NCBI GenBank assembly: GCA_036635475.1
Contig: JAVWQH010000006.1
Location: 1 to 64,000, forward strand
Direction: 5' to 3'
Source: JAHHUA01 sp036635475
GTDB lineage: Bacteria > Bacillota > Clostridia > Oscillospirales > Ruminococcaceae
DNA: 64,000 bases
Notes under the pieces: generated by a model
Seen by the model: only the letters and a program-made list of their open reading frames with translations
The model's database searches: none
Told to the model about the DNA's origin: nothing
Program-made: the position numbers and the translations under genes
Shown here: positions 8,392-16,936 of the stretch, one piece after another
Numbering within the stretch: the first letter of the stretch is position 1
How the letters are laid out: each line of letters opens with the position of its first letter

Positions 8392-9588
8392 TTAAGCCAC
8401 AACTGCGGTAAATATTGGCATATAAAGACTTATTAACATAGCGCCAACAACTACACCAATAACTATAAGCATTATTGGTTCTATAATAGCACCAAGGCTC
8501 TTTGTTTCAGTTGCAACGTCATCTTCGTAGAATTCAGCTATTTTATCCAATAAATCGGTCAATGTACCTGCTTCTTCACCAATCGCAATCATATTTATTA
8601 CCATCGGTGGAAATAAACCACATTCAGCAAGTGGTTCAGAAATATTTTTTCCTGACTTAATCTTATCAACTGATTTTTCAACAGCAACAGCTATCAAATC
8701 ACTTCCTGATGTTGGACCGGCACTTTCAAGCGCTTGAACAACAGGAATACCGCCTTGTAACAATGTTGCTAATGTTCGTGAAAATCTTGCAATAACTGAT
8801 TTTTGAATAATTTTTCCAAAAAGTGGCAATCTCATTTTATTGTTTTCCCATAGAGATTTTCCCAGTTTGCTTTTAACAAAATTTATTATAAAAAATGCTA
8901 TTGCACCTAAAACTACAATCCAAGTATACCAATAGGTTCTTAAACTATGGGATAAATCAAATGTTATTTTAGTTATTGCCGGAATTGTTGCATTTGACGG
9001 AATAAATCCCTCGAATATAGGAACTAATACTATCAACATACCAAAAAACATTAAAAGTGCAAATCCACCTATCATTTTAGGATACGATGTTGCTGCTTTT
9101 ATATTATCGTTAAGTTGTTTTTCCTTTTGTAATTGAATTGATAATCTTGACAACGATATTTCCAATATACCGCCAACCTCACCAGCACCAATCATTGCAC
9201 GATATAATGGTGAGAAAATATCGGCATGTTTATCAAAAGCATCTGATAAATTTGCTCCGCCTGTGATAAGAGCTGCAATATCCTCAAGTGCCAAAGTAAG
9301 TTTCATATTTTCAGTCTGTTTTGAAAGTGTTGAAATCGCTTGTGTAATGGGTATACCTGCTCCAAGCATGGCTGATAATTGTCGTGAAAAAAGTGAAAGA
9401 TCTGCAACTGTTACTTTTTTTCCACTTTTTTTAGACTTTACTTTTTTTTCGACAATCATTTTAATTTCAACAACAGCTAATCCCACTTCTGTCAAATGAA
9501 TTGCTGCTGATTGTTCATCATTAGCTATTAATGAACCTTGAACTGTATTTCCTTGTTTATTAATTGCTTCATATCTAAACTGTGCCAA
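8392..9588 (-). CDS. pilC: Type IV pilus inner-membrane platform protein PilC (GspF family)
   Basis: 398 residues, TTG start after GAAGGTG. Two GspF domains are visible: the first with LSLFSRQLSAMLGAGIPITQAI and the second with RFSRTLATLLQGGIPVVQALE, the repeated GspF signature. There are three membrane helices (around residues 170-190, 220-240 and 370-395). The N-terminal FRYEAINKQGNTVQGSL is typical. It is the polytopic platform on which PilB and PilT act. It is 21 bases downstream of pilT and 38 bases upstream of pilM. Confidence 0.96.
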   Translation of the reverse strand: MAQFRYEAINKQGNTVQGSLIANDEQSAAIHLTEVGLAVVEIKMIVEKKVKSKKSGKKVTVADLSLFSRQLSAMLGAGIPITQAISTLSKQTENMKLTLALEDIAALITGGANLSDAFDKHADIFSPLYRAMIGAGEVGGILEISLSRLSIQLQKEKQLNDNIKAATSYPKMIGGFALLMFFGMLIVLVPIFEGFIPSNATIPAITKITFDLSHSLRTYWYTWIVVLGAIAFFIINFVKSKLGKSLWENNKMRLPLFGKIIQKSVIARFSRTLATLLQGGIPVVQALESAGPTSGSDLIAVAVEKSVDKIKSGKNISEPLAECGLFPPMVINMIAIGEEAGTLTDLLDKIAEFYEDDVATETKSLGAIIEPIMLIVIGVVVGAMLISLYMPIFTAVVA

Positions 9589-9609
9589 CCAGTCACCTTC
9601 TCTTACAAA

Positions 9610-10698
9610 TTAAAACATATTTTTAGTTAATCTTTGGACTTCTTTTACATTAATACAATGTTGAATCATATTTTCATAAGTTATTTTTCCGGCATTGTAC
9701 AATGCAGCTAACGATTGATCCATAGTTTGCATATATTGATCTTTTCCTGTTTGAATTGCACTGTATATTTGAAGTTCATTTCCCTCTCGAATCATTGAAC
9801 GCACTGCATTGGTATCAACCATATATTCATCTGCAGCAACTCGTTTGCCATCTGTACTTGGTATTAATTGTCGGGAAATAATTGCTCTTAAAGAGCCTGC
9901 CACTTGTTGTCGTATTTGTGCTCTGGAGCCATCTGGGAAGGAGTCTATGATACGGTTTATTGATAGAGGCGCATTTTGTGTATGTAGTGTTGAAAATACA
10001 AGATGTCCTGTCTCTGCCGCAGTCAATGCAATTGCGATACTTTCATAATCTCTCATTTCACCTATCATTATTACATCAGGGTCATGTCTTAAAGCCTGTC
10101 TTAATGCAGCACTAAAACTATGTGTATCAGTTCCAACTTCACGTTGGCGAATCATTGATCTCTTGTGAAAGTGTAAAAATTCAATAGGGTCTTCTATTGT
10201 AATTACATTGACATCGCTTGTTCTATTAATCCTATCAATCATTCCTGCCAGTAAAGTTGATTTACCGCTTCCTGTAGGTCCTGTAACCAATACAAGACCT
10301 CTTGTGAGTGTACACAATCTGTAAATATCAGGATTGTTGGTCAAATTTTCAAGAAGAGGTATATCAAATGGTACAACTCTGAAAGCAGCAGCCAATGTTC
10401 CACGTTGATATATTATATTTCCACGAAACCTTGAACATCCAGGAATTGCATATGAAAAATCCAGCTCCCAATCTCTTTCAAGTTTCTCTTGCTGTTCGAT
10501 AGTTAAGATTTCATAAAGTAGCTTTTTCATAGTCACAGTTGTCAATTGTGGCAAATCTTCTTGCAATAGTGCACCCGAAATCCTAAAGGAAGGTGCTCTT
10601 GCTACAACCAAATGCAAGTCTGATGCTTCTTTTTCAACTGCTCGTATCAACAATTCCTGAATTGATAGCGGATATTCTGGTTTAATAATAGTATCCAT
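9610..10698 (-). CDS. pilT: Type IV pilus retraction ATPase PilT
   Basis: 362 residues. It has an N-terminal PAS-like domain (EASDLHLVVARAPSFRISG), Walker A GPTGSGKSTLL, an Asp box (ITIEDPIEF), Walker B VIMIGEMRD, a His box and the C-terminal retraction motif AVRSMIRE (canonical AIRNLIRE). No four-Cys zinc motif is present, which separates it from PilB. Retraction enables twitching motility or DNA uptake. Presence of pilT means the pili are probably dynamic rather than static fibres. Start ATG preceded by GGA. Confidence 0.96.
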   Translation of the reverse strand: MDTIIKPEYPLSIQELLIRAVEKEASDLHLVVARAPSFRISGALLQEDLPQLTTVTMKKLLYEILTIEQQEKLERDWELDFSYAIPGCSRFRGNIIYQRGTLAAAFRVVPFDIPLLENLTNNPDIYRLCTLTRGLVLVTGPTGSGKSTLLAGMIDRINRTSDVNVITIEDPIEFLHFHKRSMIRQREVGTDTHSFSAALRQALRHDPDVIMIGEMRDYESIAIALTAAETGHLVFSTLHTQNAPLSINRIIDSFPDGSRAQIRQQVAGSLRAIISRQLIPSTDGKRVAADEYMVDTNAVRSMIREGNELQIYSAIQTGKDQYMQTMDQSLAALYNAGKITYENMIQHCINVKEVQRLTKNMF

Positions 10699-10725
10699 TA
10701 CATTAATTCCTTCTCATTGATATTT

Positions 10726-12156
10726 TTATATTTGACCTTGAACCCAAAGTGCATATGCTGCCAAATTGGTTTGGTCTTTAGGTGTGGTATCAGGTAAATT
10801 ATTAGCCATCAAGTATGCATTCCATGTTAAATTGCTGCTAGTAACATCAGCTGATTTAATTGAATCGAACTTCTGAATCATACTTTCAACAAGTTTAACA
10901 GTTTCAGCATCAGAATTGTTCAAATACAAGATGTTTGTGCCATTAATAGCACTATTAGTTAACTCATTTTGCACCATAGCACTGCCTGTTGGGGTAAAGT
11001 TTACTAAATCGCCCAGCATTACTTCAAGGTATTCAGCCATTCTCACAACATCATCTCGGTCTTGTGATTTATACACAGGCATATTCACTGTCTTCATTCG
11101 TTGTGAATCAAATGATGCCAGCACATCTTTAACTTGTTGTTGATAACCTGAGTTACAGTATACAAGCAATGTTGTTGAAAATTCATCACTAGTTGATGTA
11201 TAAAGTCCAACATCATTTCCAAATTTAACACTTGCTAAACGTCTTTGAGCTTCAGCAGCTGTCATATGCTTGAAATCAAAAGTAAAATATGATTCCTTTA
11301 AACCGCCCATATCAATATGTGAATCGCTCTTGTCCACTTTTGATTTAATACTTAATATTTCATAATATTCTTTTCCTGTTGTATACAGCCATAGTATCTG
11401 GTCAGCATCACCGCTGGCGATACCTCCTGTATATCCAAGAGTTCTGATGAAATCATTAAATGTTGATGCAGTTATGTATGAAAGTTTAACAGAATTAAGA
11501 ACTTTTTTTGTGTCCGTTGCATCTCCTGCTACGGTTTCATTGGACACAACTTCACCGTCTTCAATTACTGCATTTTCCGGAACATCAAAAATTCTGTACA
11601 ACTCACCAACTTTTGCAACATCACTTGTTGTTCCTTGAACCCAAACACTTGTCTTATTAGCAGGCATTGTTACCGCAGTAACCGGAATTTTAAGTTCAGT
11701 TATTTTTTGTTTAAAGTTAGTTGTATCTATGTATTCCAATTCAATTTTAGTCAAGCATAATGTTTTGGAAAAGTCACTCAACAAAGTGTCTTTTTTGCCA
11801 ACAACAATAGATGACCCTTCTTCTATATATGCTAATCCTGCCATTTTTAGTACATAATCAAATGCTACATTTGGAGCAACATCTTTCATTTCCACTGTCA
11901 TTCTCAATGGGTTATCGGCATAAATAACATTATAATCAATGTTCAACGCAATCGCTGACAAAATATCTCTGATGTCTGCATCTTTGAACTTGAAAGATAT
12001 TGTATTGTTTTTAGCCGCATTTGCACCATTAACAAATTGATTTGCAGTTAATGCATCTACAATTTCATCACCGCCTGATGCGTAAGAAGTAACATTGAAA
12101 GTGGAGGCAACCAAAACTGCACATGCTGCAGACAAAACTTTTTTAAAACTATTCAT
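10726..12156 (-). CDS. Secretin N-domain protein without an outer-membrane barrel (PilQ-derived)
   Basis: 476 residues, GGAGAG ribosome site and a signal peptide (residues 1-26, ending near SYA). Residues ~50-105 match a secretin/TonB short N-terminal (STN) domain: ISFKFKDADIRDILSAIA ... VEMKDVAPNVAFDYVLKMAGL. Two further NolW-like N-domain repeats follow (VKLSYITASTFNDFIRTLG; FDFKHMTAAEAQRRLASVK). The C-terminal ~250-residue secretin barrel of PilQ/GspD is absent, and the protein ends in a short tail. It lies between pilP-like and pilT genes, where pilQ would sit in a diderm bacterium. Without an outer membrane it may act as an extracytoplasmic collar around the pilus at the cell wall; that role is inference. 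Confidence 0.8.
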   Translation of the reverse strand: MNSFKKVLSAACAVLVASTFNVTSYASGGDEIVDALTANQFVNGANAAKNNTISFKFKDADIRDILSAIALNIDYNVIYADNPLRMTVEMKDVAPNVAFDYVLKMAGLAYIEEGSSIVVGKKDTLLSDFSKTLCLTKIELEYIDTTNFKQKITELKIPVTAVTMPANKTSVWVQGTTSDVAKVGELYRIFDVPENAVIEDGEVVSNETVAGDATDTKKVLNSVKLSYITASTFNDFIRTLGYTGGIASGDADQILWLYTTGKEYYEILSIKSKVDKSDSHIDMGGLKESYFTFDFKHMTAAEAQRRLASVKFGNDVGLYTSTSDEFSTTLLVYCNSGYQQQVKDVLASFDSQRMKTVNMPVYKSQDRDDVVRMAEYLEVMLGDLVNFTPTGSAMVQNELTNSAINGTNILYLNNSDAETVKLVESMIQKFDSIKSADVTSSNLTWNAYLMANNLPDTTPKDQTNLAAYALWVQGQI

Positions 12157-12167
12157 TGCATTCTCTC

Positions 12168-12707
12168 CTAATCATTTAGCATATACAAAGTTTTTTTGCT
12201 TGTATCATTAATAAAGGTGATACTGTCCGAGTCAATTGATTCAACTTTCCAGCCTGTTTCCTTTAGTGTATCACCGACTGTTAATATCAGCGAATCGGAA
12301 TTTGTTTCAATAACCGCAGTTTTGGTATTATTGGAATTAATTACAATTCCCCTAAGCAGTAATGAACTCAAGTCTAAGGATACAAATGGATTTTTTGTGT
12401 CTGTCCCTGTGAATGCTCTTTCTCTTTTAGGAAGAACTTCCATTGAAATTGCGTCTGAGGATAATGATGATTGATTTGACGAAATGTCATTATCCGTACT
12501 GTTCCCAACATCAGTAATTTCAACTGTGGAACTTGCACCATCAGTTTGGCTCGTCGTTGGAGTTGAATTGCTATTCATAGTAGGGACATCTTTTTTGCTT
12601 AAAACAAAGAAAATCACTACTATTATTACAATAACTAAAATGACAACAGCAGCTACCCAATTAGGAATTTGAACATCTTTGATAGACTTTTTATCTTTTT
12701 TTTCCAT
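12168..12707 (-). CDS. PilP-like membrane-anchored pilus assembly protein
   Basis: 179 residues from the ATG at 12705-12707, chosen because GGAG lies six bases upstream. A short charged cytoplasmic end (MEKKDKKSIKDVQ) is followed by one membrane helix (about 15-40) and a Ser/Thr/Asn-rich linker to ~95. A C-terminal ~80-residue beta domain has NPFVSLDLSSLLLRGIV, TKTAVIE, LTVGDTL and GWKVESIDSDSITF, the layout of the PilP homology domain ('DPFxPL...LKLVG...VGDxL...V..I..D.V'). Classical PilP is a lipoprotein; here a transmembrane anchor replaces the lipobox. First gene of the pil operon, 12 bases before the secretin N-domain gene, with which PilP normally interacts. Confidence 0.72.
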   Translation of the reverse strand: MEKKDKKSIKDVQIPNWVAAVVILVIVIIVVIFFVLSKKDVPTMNSNSTPTTSQTDGASSTVEITDVGNSTDNDISSNQSSLSSDAISMEVLPKRERAFTGTDTKNPFVSLDLSSLLLRGIVINSNNTKTAVIETNSDSLILTVGDTLKETGWKVESIDSDSITFINDTSKKTLYMLND

Positions 12708-12752
12708 AACAGACTCCAACTTTCAATATTATTATTTTTAGTTTATACATTA

Positions 12753-12780
12753 ATTTTATCATTTATTTACAAAAAGTCAA
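12753..12780 (-). promoter_or_regulatory. Promoter of the pil operon
   Basis: Minus strand TTGACT (12775-12780) and TAAAAT (12753-12758) separated by 16 bases, about 50 bases upstream of the pilP-like start. It is the only convincing -35/-10 pair ahead of the twelve closely spaced pilus genes. The rest of the 258-base gap to cotJC is A/T-rich with nothing else recognisable. Confidence 0.65.
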
Positions 12781-12965
12781 CATAATTTGAAAAATATTAG
12801 CAATATACTGCTAAATTTATTACTATATGCCCCTTTTTTGATGAATTTGTACAATTATGGATATATTTGGAAAAGTATTTGCTATATATACTAAAGTAAT
12901 AACTATACGTCATATAATGATAAGTATTGTATGTTGATATATTATAACACAAATTAGTACATAAT

Positions 12966-13436
12966 TTAAGCATATTTTATAATTTTTTTTATTTTACAAT
13001 AACTTTGTTGCTTTTGTTTAATTGCACCATCTGCTGCCATATCCTCAGACAAATCTGTAATAATATCGCCTTTCGACGCAAATGCTAATGCATTAAATGG
13101 TCCACCTGATGCTGAACAAGGATAAAGCCCTGTTGTATGTTCAACAAAATAGTCTGAAAAGCCTTGTTCCTTAATTTGCTCAATGGTCAAATTCCTTGTT
13201 AACTGATATACAATTGTACAAATCATCTCGACGTGTGACAATTCTTCCGTACCAATATCGGTTAAAACGGCTTTTGTTTCATCATATGGCGCACTATATC
13301 TTTGAGCTAAATATCTGTTCGCTGCTCCAAGTTCACCGTCAGGTCCACCAAATTGTTCAAGTATAATTTTAGCCGCAGCGGCATTTGGTCTGGCAATTTT
13401 AACAGGATATTGCAACCTTTTACAATAATTCCACAT
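12966..13436 (-). CDS. cotJC: Spore coat protein CotJC, manganese-catalase-like, C-terminally truncated
   Basis: 156 residues starting MWNYCKRLQYPV after GAGGTG, a classical CotJC beginning. Manganese-catalase-type ligands are visible: Glu35 in DGELGAANRY, Glu65 and His68 in GTEELSHVEM, and Glu131 in LSEDMAAD. CotJC proteins are usually about 190 residues, and the helix after EDMAAE normally continues to a final His ligand near residue 165. Here the sequence diverges after MAAD into a Lys/Gln-rich tail (GAIKQKQQSYCK) and stops, so the last metal ligand is missing. No other frame downstream restores it. It may be structural only, or a decayed or misassembled gene. Follows cotJB by 5 bases. Confidence 0.88.
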   Translation of the reverse strand: MWNYCKRLQYPVKIARPNAAAAKIILEQFGGPDGELGAANRYLAQRYSAPYDETKAVLTDIGTEELSHVEMICTIVYQLTRNLTIEQIKEQGFSDYFVEHTTGLYPCSASGGPFNALAFASKGDIITDLSEDMAADGAIKQKQQSYCKIKKIIKYA

Positions 13437-13441
13437 ATTCT

Positions 13442-13693
13442 TTACACCTCACTCAATTCCCATGGCCAGGGACTTTCTACCCATTTCCATTTAATCCCAT
13501 CGAAATCATAAGCAGATAATGGCCCATAGGATTGAATGTATCTCATACGTGTTTCTTCCAGTAGTGCTTTGTATTTCATAAATAAATCCATTGCTTCTTT
13601 TGAATCGGGGTGTGTATCCAAAAAGAGTACCAACTCGTCAAGATTAAATGTACAAACTTGAATTCTATTCATCAACATAGCTTTATCGTTCAC
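13442..13693 (-). CDS. cotJB: Spore coat protein CotJB
   Basis: 83 residues from a GTG nine bases after GGAGG; it overlaps the end of cotJA by 11 bases. It contains the CotJB core: QVCTFNLDELVLFLDTHPDSKEAM, YGPLSAYDFDG and the Trp-rich end WKWVESPWPWELSE. CotJB is a small component of the inner coat layer assembled with CotJA and CotJC in the mother cell during sporulation. Length is normal. Confidence 0.95.
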   Translation of the reverse strand: MNDKAMLMNRIQVCTFNLDELVLFLDTHPDSKEAMDLFMKYKALLEETRMRYIQSYGPLSAYDFDGIKWKWVESPWPWELSEV

Positions 13694-14069
13694 GAGGTGT
13701 AACCTCCTCTCTCAATAGAGGGAAATCCAATTCTTTAAACATAGTGCCTCTTGCCAATGCAACATCACCTGTATATATGTTTTGAAATTGCTGCCATGGT
13801 ACATATGCCATAGCTAAAGAAAATCTTCTCATTTTATCTTCAGGCATCATATTTTGCTTTTCTTTATCATTGCCGTTGGAATTTATGCCATTAATAAAAC
13901 TTTCAAAATCTACTTTATCGGACATATTGCTGTTCATCGTATTATCCATCTGCATTTTATCGCCTTTCATAGTACTTTTCCCTTTGTTCATTAAGACTAA
14001 ACTATTATAGTACTTTTGTGTCAATTCATTAAAATCTTTTGGCACAGTAGTACTTTGATTAATATTCAA
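13683..14069 (-). CDS. cotJA: Spore coat-associated protein CotJA with extended N-terminus
   Basis: 128 residues as drawn from a TTG at 14067-14069. Internal ATGs with better ribosome sites (AAAGGG or AAAGGCG upstream) would give about 90-100 residues, so the start is uncertain. The last ~50 residues are the recognisable CotJA part: SLAMAYVPWQQFQNIYTGDVALARGTMF followed by ELDFPLL. The N-terminal half is Met/Asn/Lys-rich and low in complexity. First gene of the cotJ operon, which in Bacillus is transcribed in the mother cell. Confidence 0.88.
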   Translation of the reverse strand: MNINQSTTVPKDFNELTQKYYNSLVLMNKGKSTMKGDKMQMDNTMNSNMSDKVDFESFINGINSNGNDKEKQNMMPEDKMRRFSLAMAYVPWQQFQNIYTGDVALARGTMFKELDFPLLREEVTPRER

Positions 14070-14106
14070 CTTCCATTGTCCCTCATTTCACTTTTATAAT
14101 TTGTTT

Positions 14107-14135
14107 TATCCTATGAATGAGATGTAATTCTTGTT
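14107..14135 (-). promoter_or_regulatory. Candidate mother-cell sigma (SigK/SigE-type) promoter of cotJ
   Basis: Minus strand CATAGGATA (14107-14115) matches the SigK -10 consensus CATANNNTA. AACA (14132-14135) lies 16 bases upstream, matching the short mACm -35. It is about 40-50 bases from the cotJA start. SigE elements share the CATA part, so either mother-cell factor could use it. Short degenerate motif in A/T-rich DNA, hence modest confidence. Confidence 0.35.
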
Positions 14136-14309
14136 AAATTGGTATTTTGATATAAATTTTTATAAGTCAAATTTTATAATTAAATTCGTAAAACATATAT
14201 CAATAAATCTAATTAATTGCTAAAAATGAAATATTAATATTTCCGTTTAAATCCAAATTGATTTGTCAATAATTTACTACATAGATTTTGATAGATAAAG
14301 GAGGATTTT

Positions 14310-15860
14310 ATGTTTAAATATATTAAGGATTTGCTTACAAATGAAAAAAAAGAAAGCTATTCTCCACCTATAGCCAACTCTTTTGCAGGAGAAAAATTTT
14401 CTGAAAATTTAGAAGATACAACAGTAAGAATAAGACAATTATGTAATAATACAGCCGATTTAATTATTCAAAGAATGGAAATATCATCAATTAAAGTAGC
14501 TTTTGTTATGTGCGAGGGAATGTTTGATTTAGATACAACTTCAAAATTAATTATAACCCCACTGAGCAACAAGAAATTTGAAAAAGGCAATTTTCAAGAA
14601 CTTTTTGAATATGTAAACACCAAAACTATGCTTGCAACTGACCAAAAAGTTTTTTTTACAATGGGTGAACTTTTCAACTTTATTATGTCTGGGTTTGTGG
14701 TTATGCTTATAGACGGGAAAAACTGCGGTATTGCTATGGGAATACAAGGTTTTACCACAAGAAGTATTAGCGAACCTACTTCTGAAATGAATATTCGTGG
14801 TTCACAGGAGGGCTTTATTGAGGCTCTCAGAATAAATATGACTATGGTTAGACGAAGACTTAAATCTCCCAATTTATGTTTTGAACTGATGTCTGTAGGA
14901 ATTAACAGCCAAACTGCTATTTGTTTAGTTTATCGTACAGATTTAGTTTCAAGAAAACTTTTAAATGATATAAAATATCGTCTTAAACAGATTAAGTTGG
15001 ACAATATTTTAGAATCCGGCTATATACAGCCATTTTTGGAGAGAAAACCATTTTCGATTTTTTCAGGAATTGGTTCAACAGAACGTCCTGATACACTTTG
15101 TGCAAAGGTTTGTGAGGGCAGAGTGGGCATTTTAGTAGATGGAACTCCATTTGCTTTAACAATTCCTCACCTTTTTGTGGAGCATTTTCAAAGCTTTGAT
15201 GATTACACAACTGCACCATTTTTTGCAACAATTATACGTTGGATTAAATATATATCGTTTTTTATCAGCACTTTACTTCCAGGAATGTATGTAGCAATTG
15301 CTACGTTTCACCCCGAATTATTTCCCACAGCTTTACTATATAATGTTGCTGCTTCGGAAAAAAGTACACCATTTCCTCTTGTTTTAGAGGCATTGATTAT
15401 TCATCTTTTTTATGAAATTATGCGTGAGGCAGGTTTGCGTTTACCACGTGCAGTTGGACACGCTGTGAGCATAATAGGTGCATTAATTATTGGTGATGCT
15501 GCTGTTACTGCGGGATTAATTGGCGCTCCAATGGTTATGGTTGTAGCATTAACCGCTATCAGTTCTTTTGTAATTCCAAGTTTATATGAAAGCATTTCAT
15601 TTCTGCGGTTTTGCTTTATTTTTGCAGGTGGCGCATTTGGATTATACGGAATTTCATTAATGCTATGTGTTGTTTTTATCAATCTATGTGCCATCAACGA
15701 CTATGGTATTCCATCAACCTCTCCGGCATCTCCAATGTTTCTTTATTCTTTTCGTGACATTATAATGCGTTCAAGCTGGGTAAATCTGGGGAAAGCTGAT
15801 ATGAATATAAAAGATTTACCGGGTTCTGAACTGCAAGATGAAGGAGATGATGAACAATGA
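14310..15860 (+). CDS. gerAA: Spore germination protein, GerA family subunit A
   Basis: 516 residues, GGAGG five bases before ATG. The N-terminal cytoplasmic domain (to ~290) carries GerA-type motifs (VMCEGMFDLDTTSKLI; a segment near 165-200 with SEPTSEMNIRGSQEGF, the family's 'RSISEPxxExxVRGPREGF' equivalent). Five to six membrane helices follow with LPRAVGHAVSIIGALIIGDAAV. In Bacillus and Clostridium this subunit forms with the B and C proteins a nutrient receptor in the spore inner membrane. The stop overlaps the next start (ATGA at 15857). It heads a three-gene operon reading away from cotJ. Confidence 0.95.
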   Translation: MFKYIKDLLTNEKKESYSPPIANSFAGEKFSENLEDTTVRIRQLCNNTADLIIQRMEISSIKVAFVMCEGMFDLDTTSKLIITPLSNKKFEKGNFQELFEYVNTKTMLATDQKVFFTMGELFNFIMSGFVVMLIDGKNCGIAMGIQGFTTRSISEPTSEMNIRGSQEGFIEALRINMTMVRRRLKSPNLCFELMSVGINSQTAICLVYRTDLVSRKLLNDIKYRLKQIKLDNILESGYIQPFLERKPFSIFSGIGSTERPDTLCAKVCEGRVGILVDGTPFALTIPHLFVEHFQSFDDYTTAPFFATIIRWIKYISFFISTLLPGMYVAIATFHPELFPTALLYNVAASEKSTPFPLVLEALIIHLFYEIMREAGLRLPRAVGHAVSIIGALIIGDAAVTAGLIGAPMVMVVALTAISSFVIPSLYESISFLRFCFIFAGGAFGLYGISLMLCVVFINLCAINDYGIPSTSPASPMFLYSFRDIIMRSSWVNLGKADMNIKDLPGSELQDEGDDEQ

Positions 15861-16936
15861 TAGGTAAGTTTAGAATCAGTTCCACTCAACTCTTAGTAAT
15901 GATGTTTATTTCAAATATATTCTTCACGATGATGCACTCTCCAAAAATTGAAGAAGGTGTTGACAGCATATCTTTTATATTATGCCAATTTATTGCTATT
16001 CCTTTTATTTTTTTATCTTTAGCACCATATTGCATAATGAATAAAACACAAAAAGGAAATAATATTATTTCTTGTTCAAGCTTATTAAGCAAGAATTGGG
16101 GAAAACTTGTTGGTTTTATGTATTGGATTTATATGCTGCAAATATTAATTAACACTATTTCAAATTTTGAATTTTTTCTTTCAACAGCGGTTTATCCTCA
16201 CAGTGACAGTGCCTCATTTATTATAATAATGCTGTTGGTTTGTATGTATGCTTGTATATTAGGGATTGAACCAATTGCAAGATTATCAGGTTTTGTTATA
16301 ATTATCACTGTTTTGAGTCTGATTATTATATTTTTTCCCCTCACATCAGAAACAAAATTATTTCATCTTTATCCTTCGAAAATTGTTACAATTAATAATC
16401 TAGTCAATACAACTTATGTATCTATTGTATCAAATGTTGATTTTGTACTTTTGTTTATAATGAATGACATTATCAAAGGCGATATAACAAAATCATTCAA
16501 AAAATATGTGCCGCTTGTGGGAAGTTATTATGTTTTAATAGCATTTTTTTCATCTGCAACATTAGGTCCTTACAATAAAACAGTTCTATTCCCCTTGTAT
16601 TCCCTATCTGAAATTTCCCAGATTTCTATATTTGAAAGAATGGATTCAATTCATATGATGATATGGGTAGCTGTGGCTTTTGCAAAAGGCTCTTTATTTT
16701 TATATTGTTCCTGCAAAGCCCTCTTGCAATTTACACATATAAATATGAAGTCAGCAGTCATTATTAATACTTGTATTGCTGTGGTTTTTTGTTTAATGAT
16801 TTCAAACTCAATAAATGCTTTAACAACTTTATCATCATTTGTGCTGACAGGTATACCTTTTTTAACGTTTATAATAATAATTCCTATAATAACTTTAATT
16901 GGTATAAAAATTAAAAGCAGGAGGAAGGTAGCTTGA
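15857..16936 (+). CDS. gerAB: Spore germination protein, GerB family permease-like subunit
   Basis: 359 residues with about ten hydrophobic helices, an APC-superfamily-like membrane protein. It begins with ISSTQLLVMMFISNIFFTMM and ends with a basic tail (KIKSRRK). Members bind the germinant (amino acid) in the receptor complex. Start overlaps gerAA by four bases; the end overlaps the TTG of gerAC by four. Sequence is divergent but size, topology and operon position are typical. Confidence 0.92.
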   Translation: MIGKFRISSTQLLVMMFISNIFFTMMHSPKIEEGVDSISFILCQFIAIPFIFLSLAPYCIMNKTQKGNNIISCSSLLSKNWGKLVGFMYWIYMLQILINTISNFEFFLSTAVYPHSDSASFIIIMLLVCMYACILGIEPIARLSGFVIIITVLSLIIIFFPLTSETKLFHLYPSKIVTINNLVNTTYVSIVSNVDFVLLFIMNDIIKGDITKSFKKYVPLVGSYYVLIAFFSSATLGPYNKTVLFPLYSLSEISQISIFERMDSIHMMIWVAVAFAKGSLFLYCSCKALLQFTHINMKSAVIINTCIAVVFCLMISNSINALTTLSSFVLTGIPFLTFIIIIPIITLIGIKIKSRRKVA

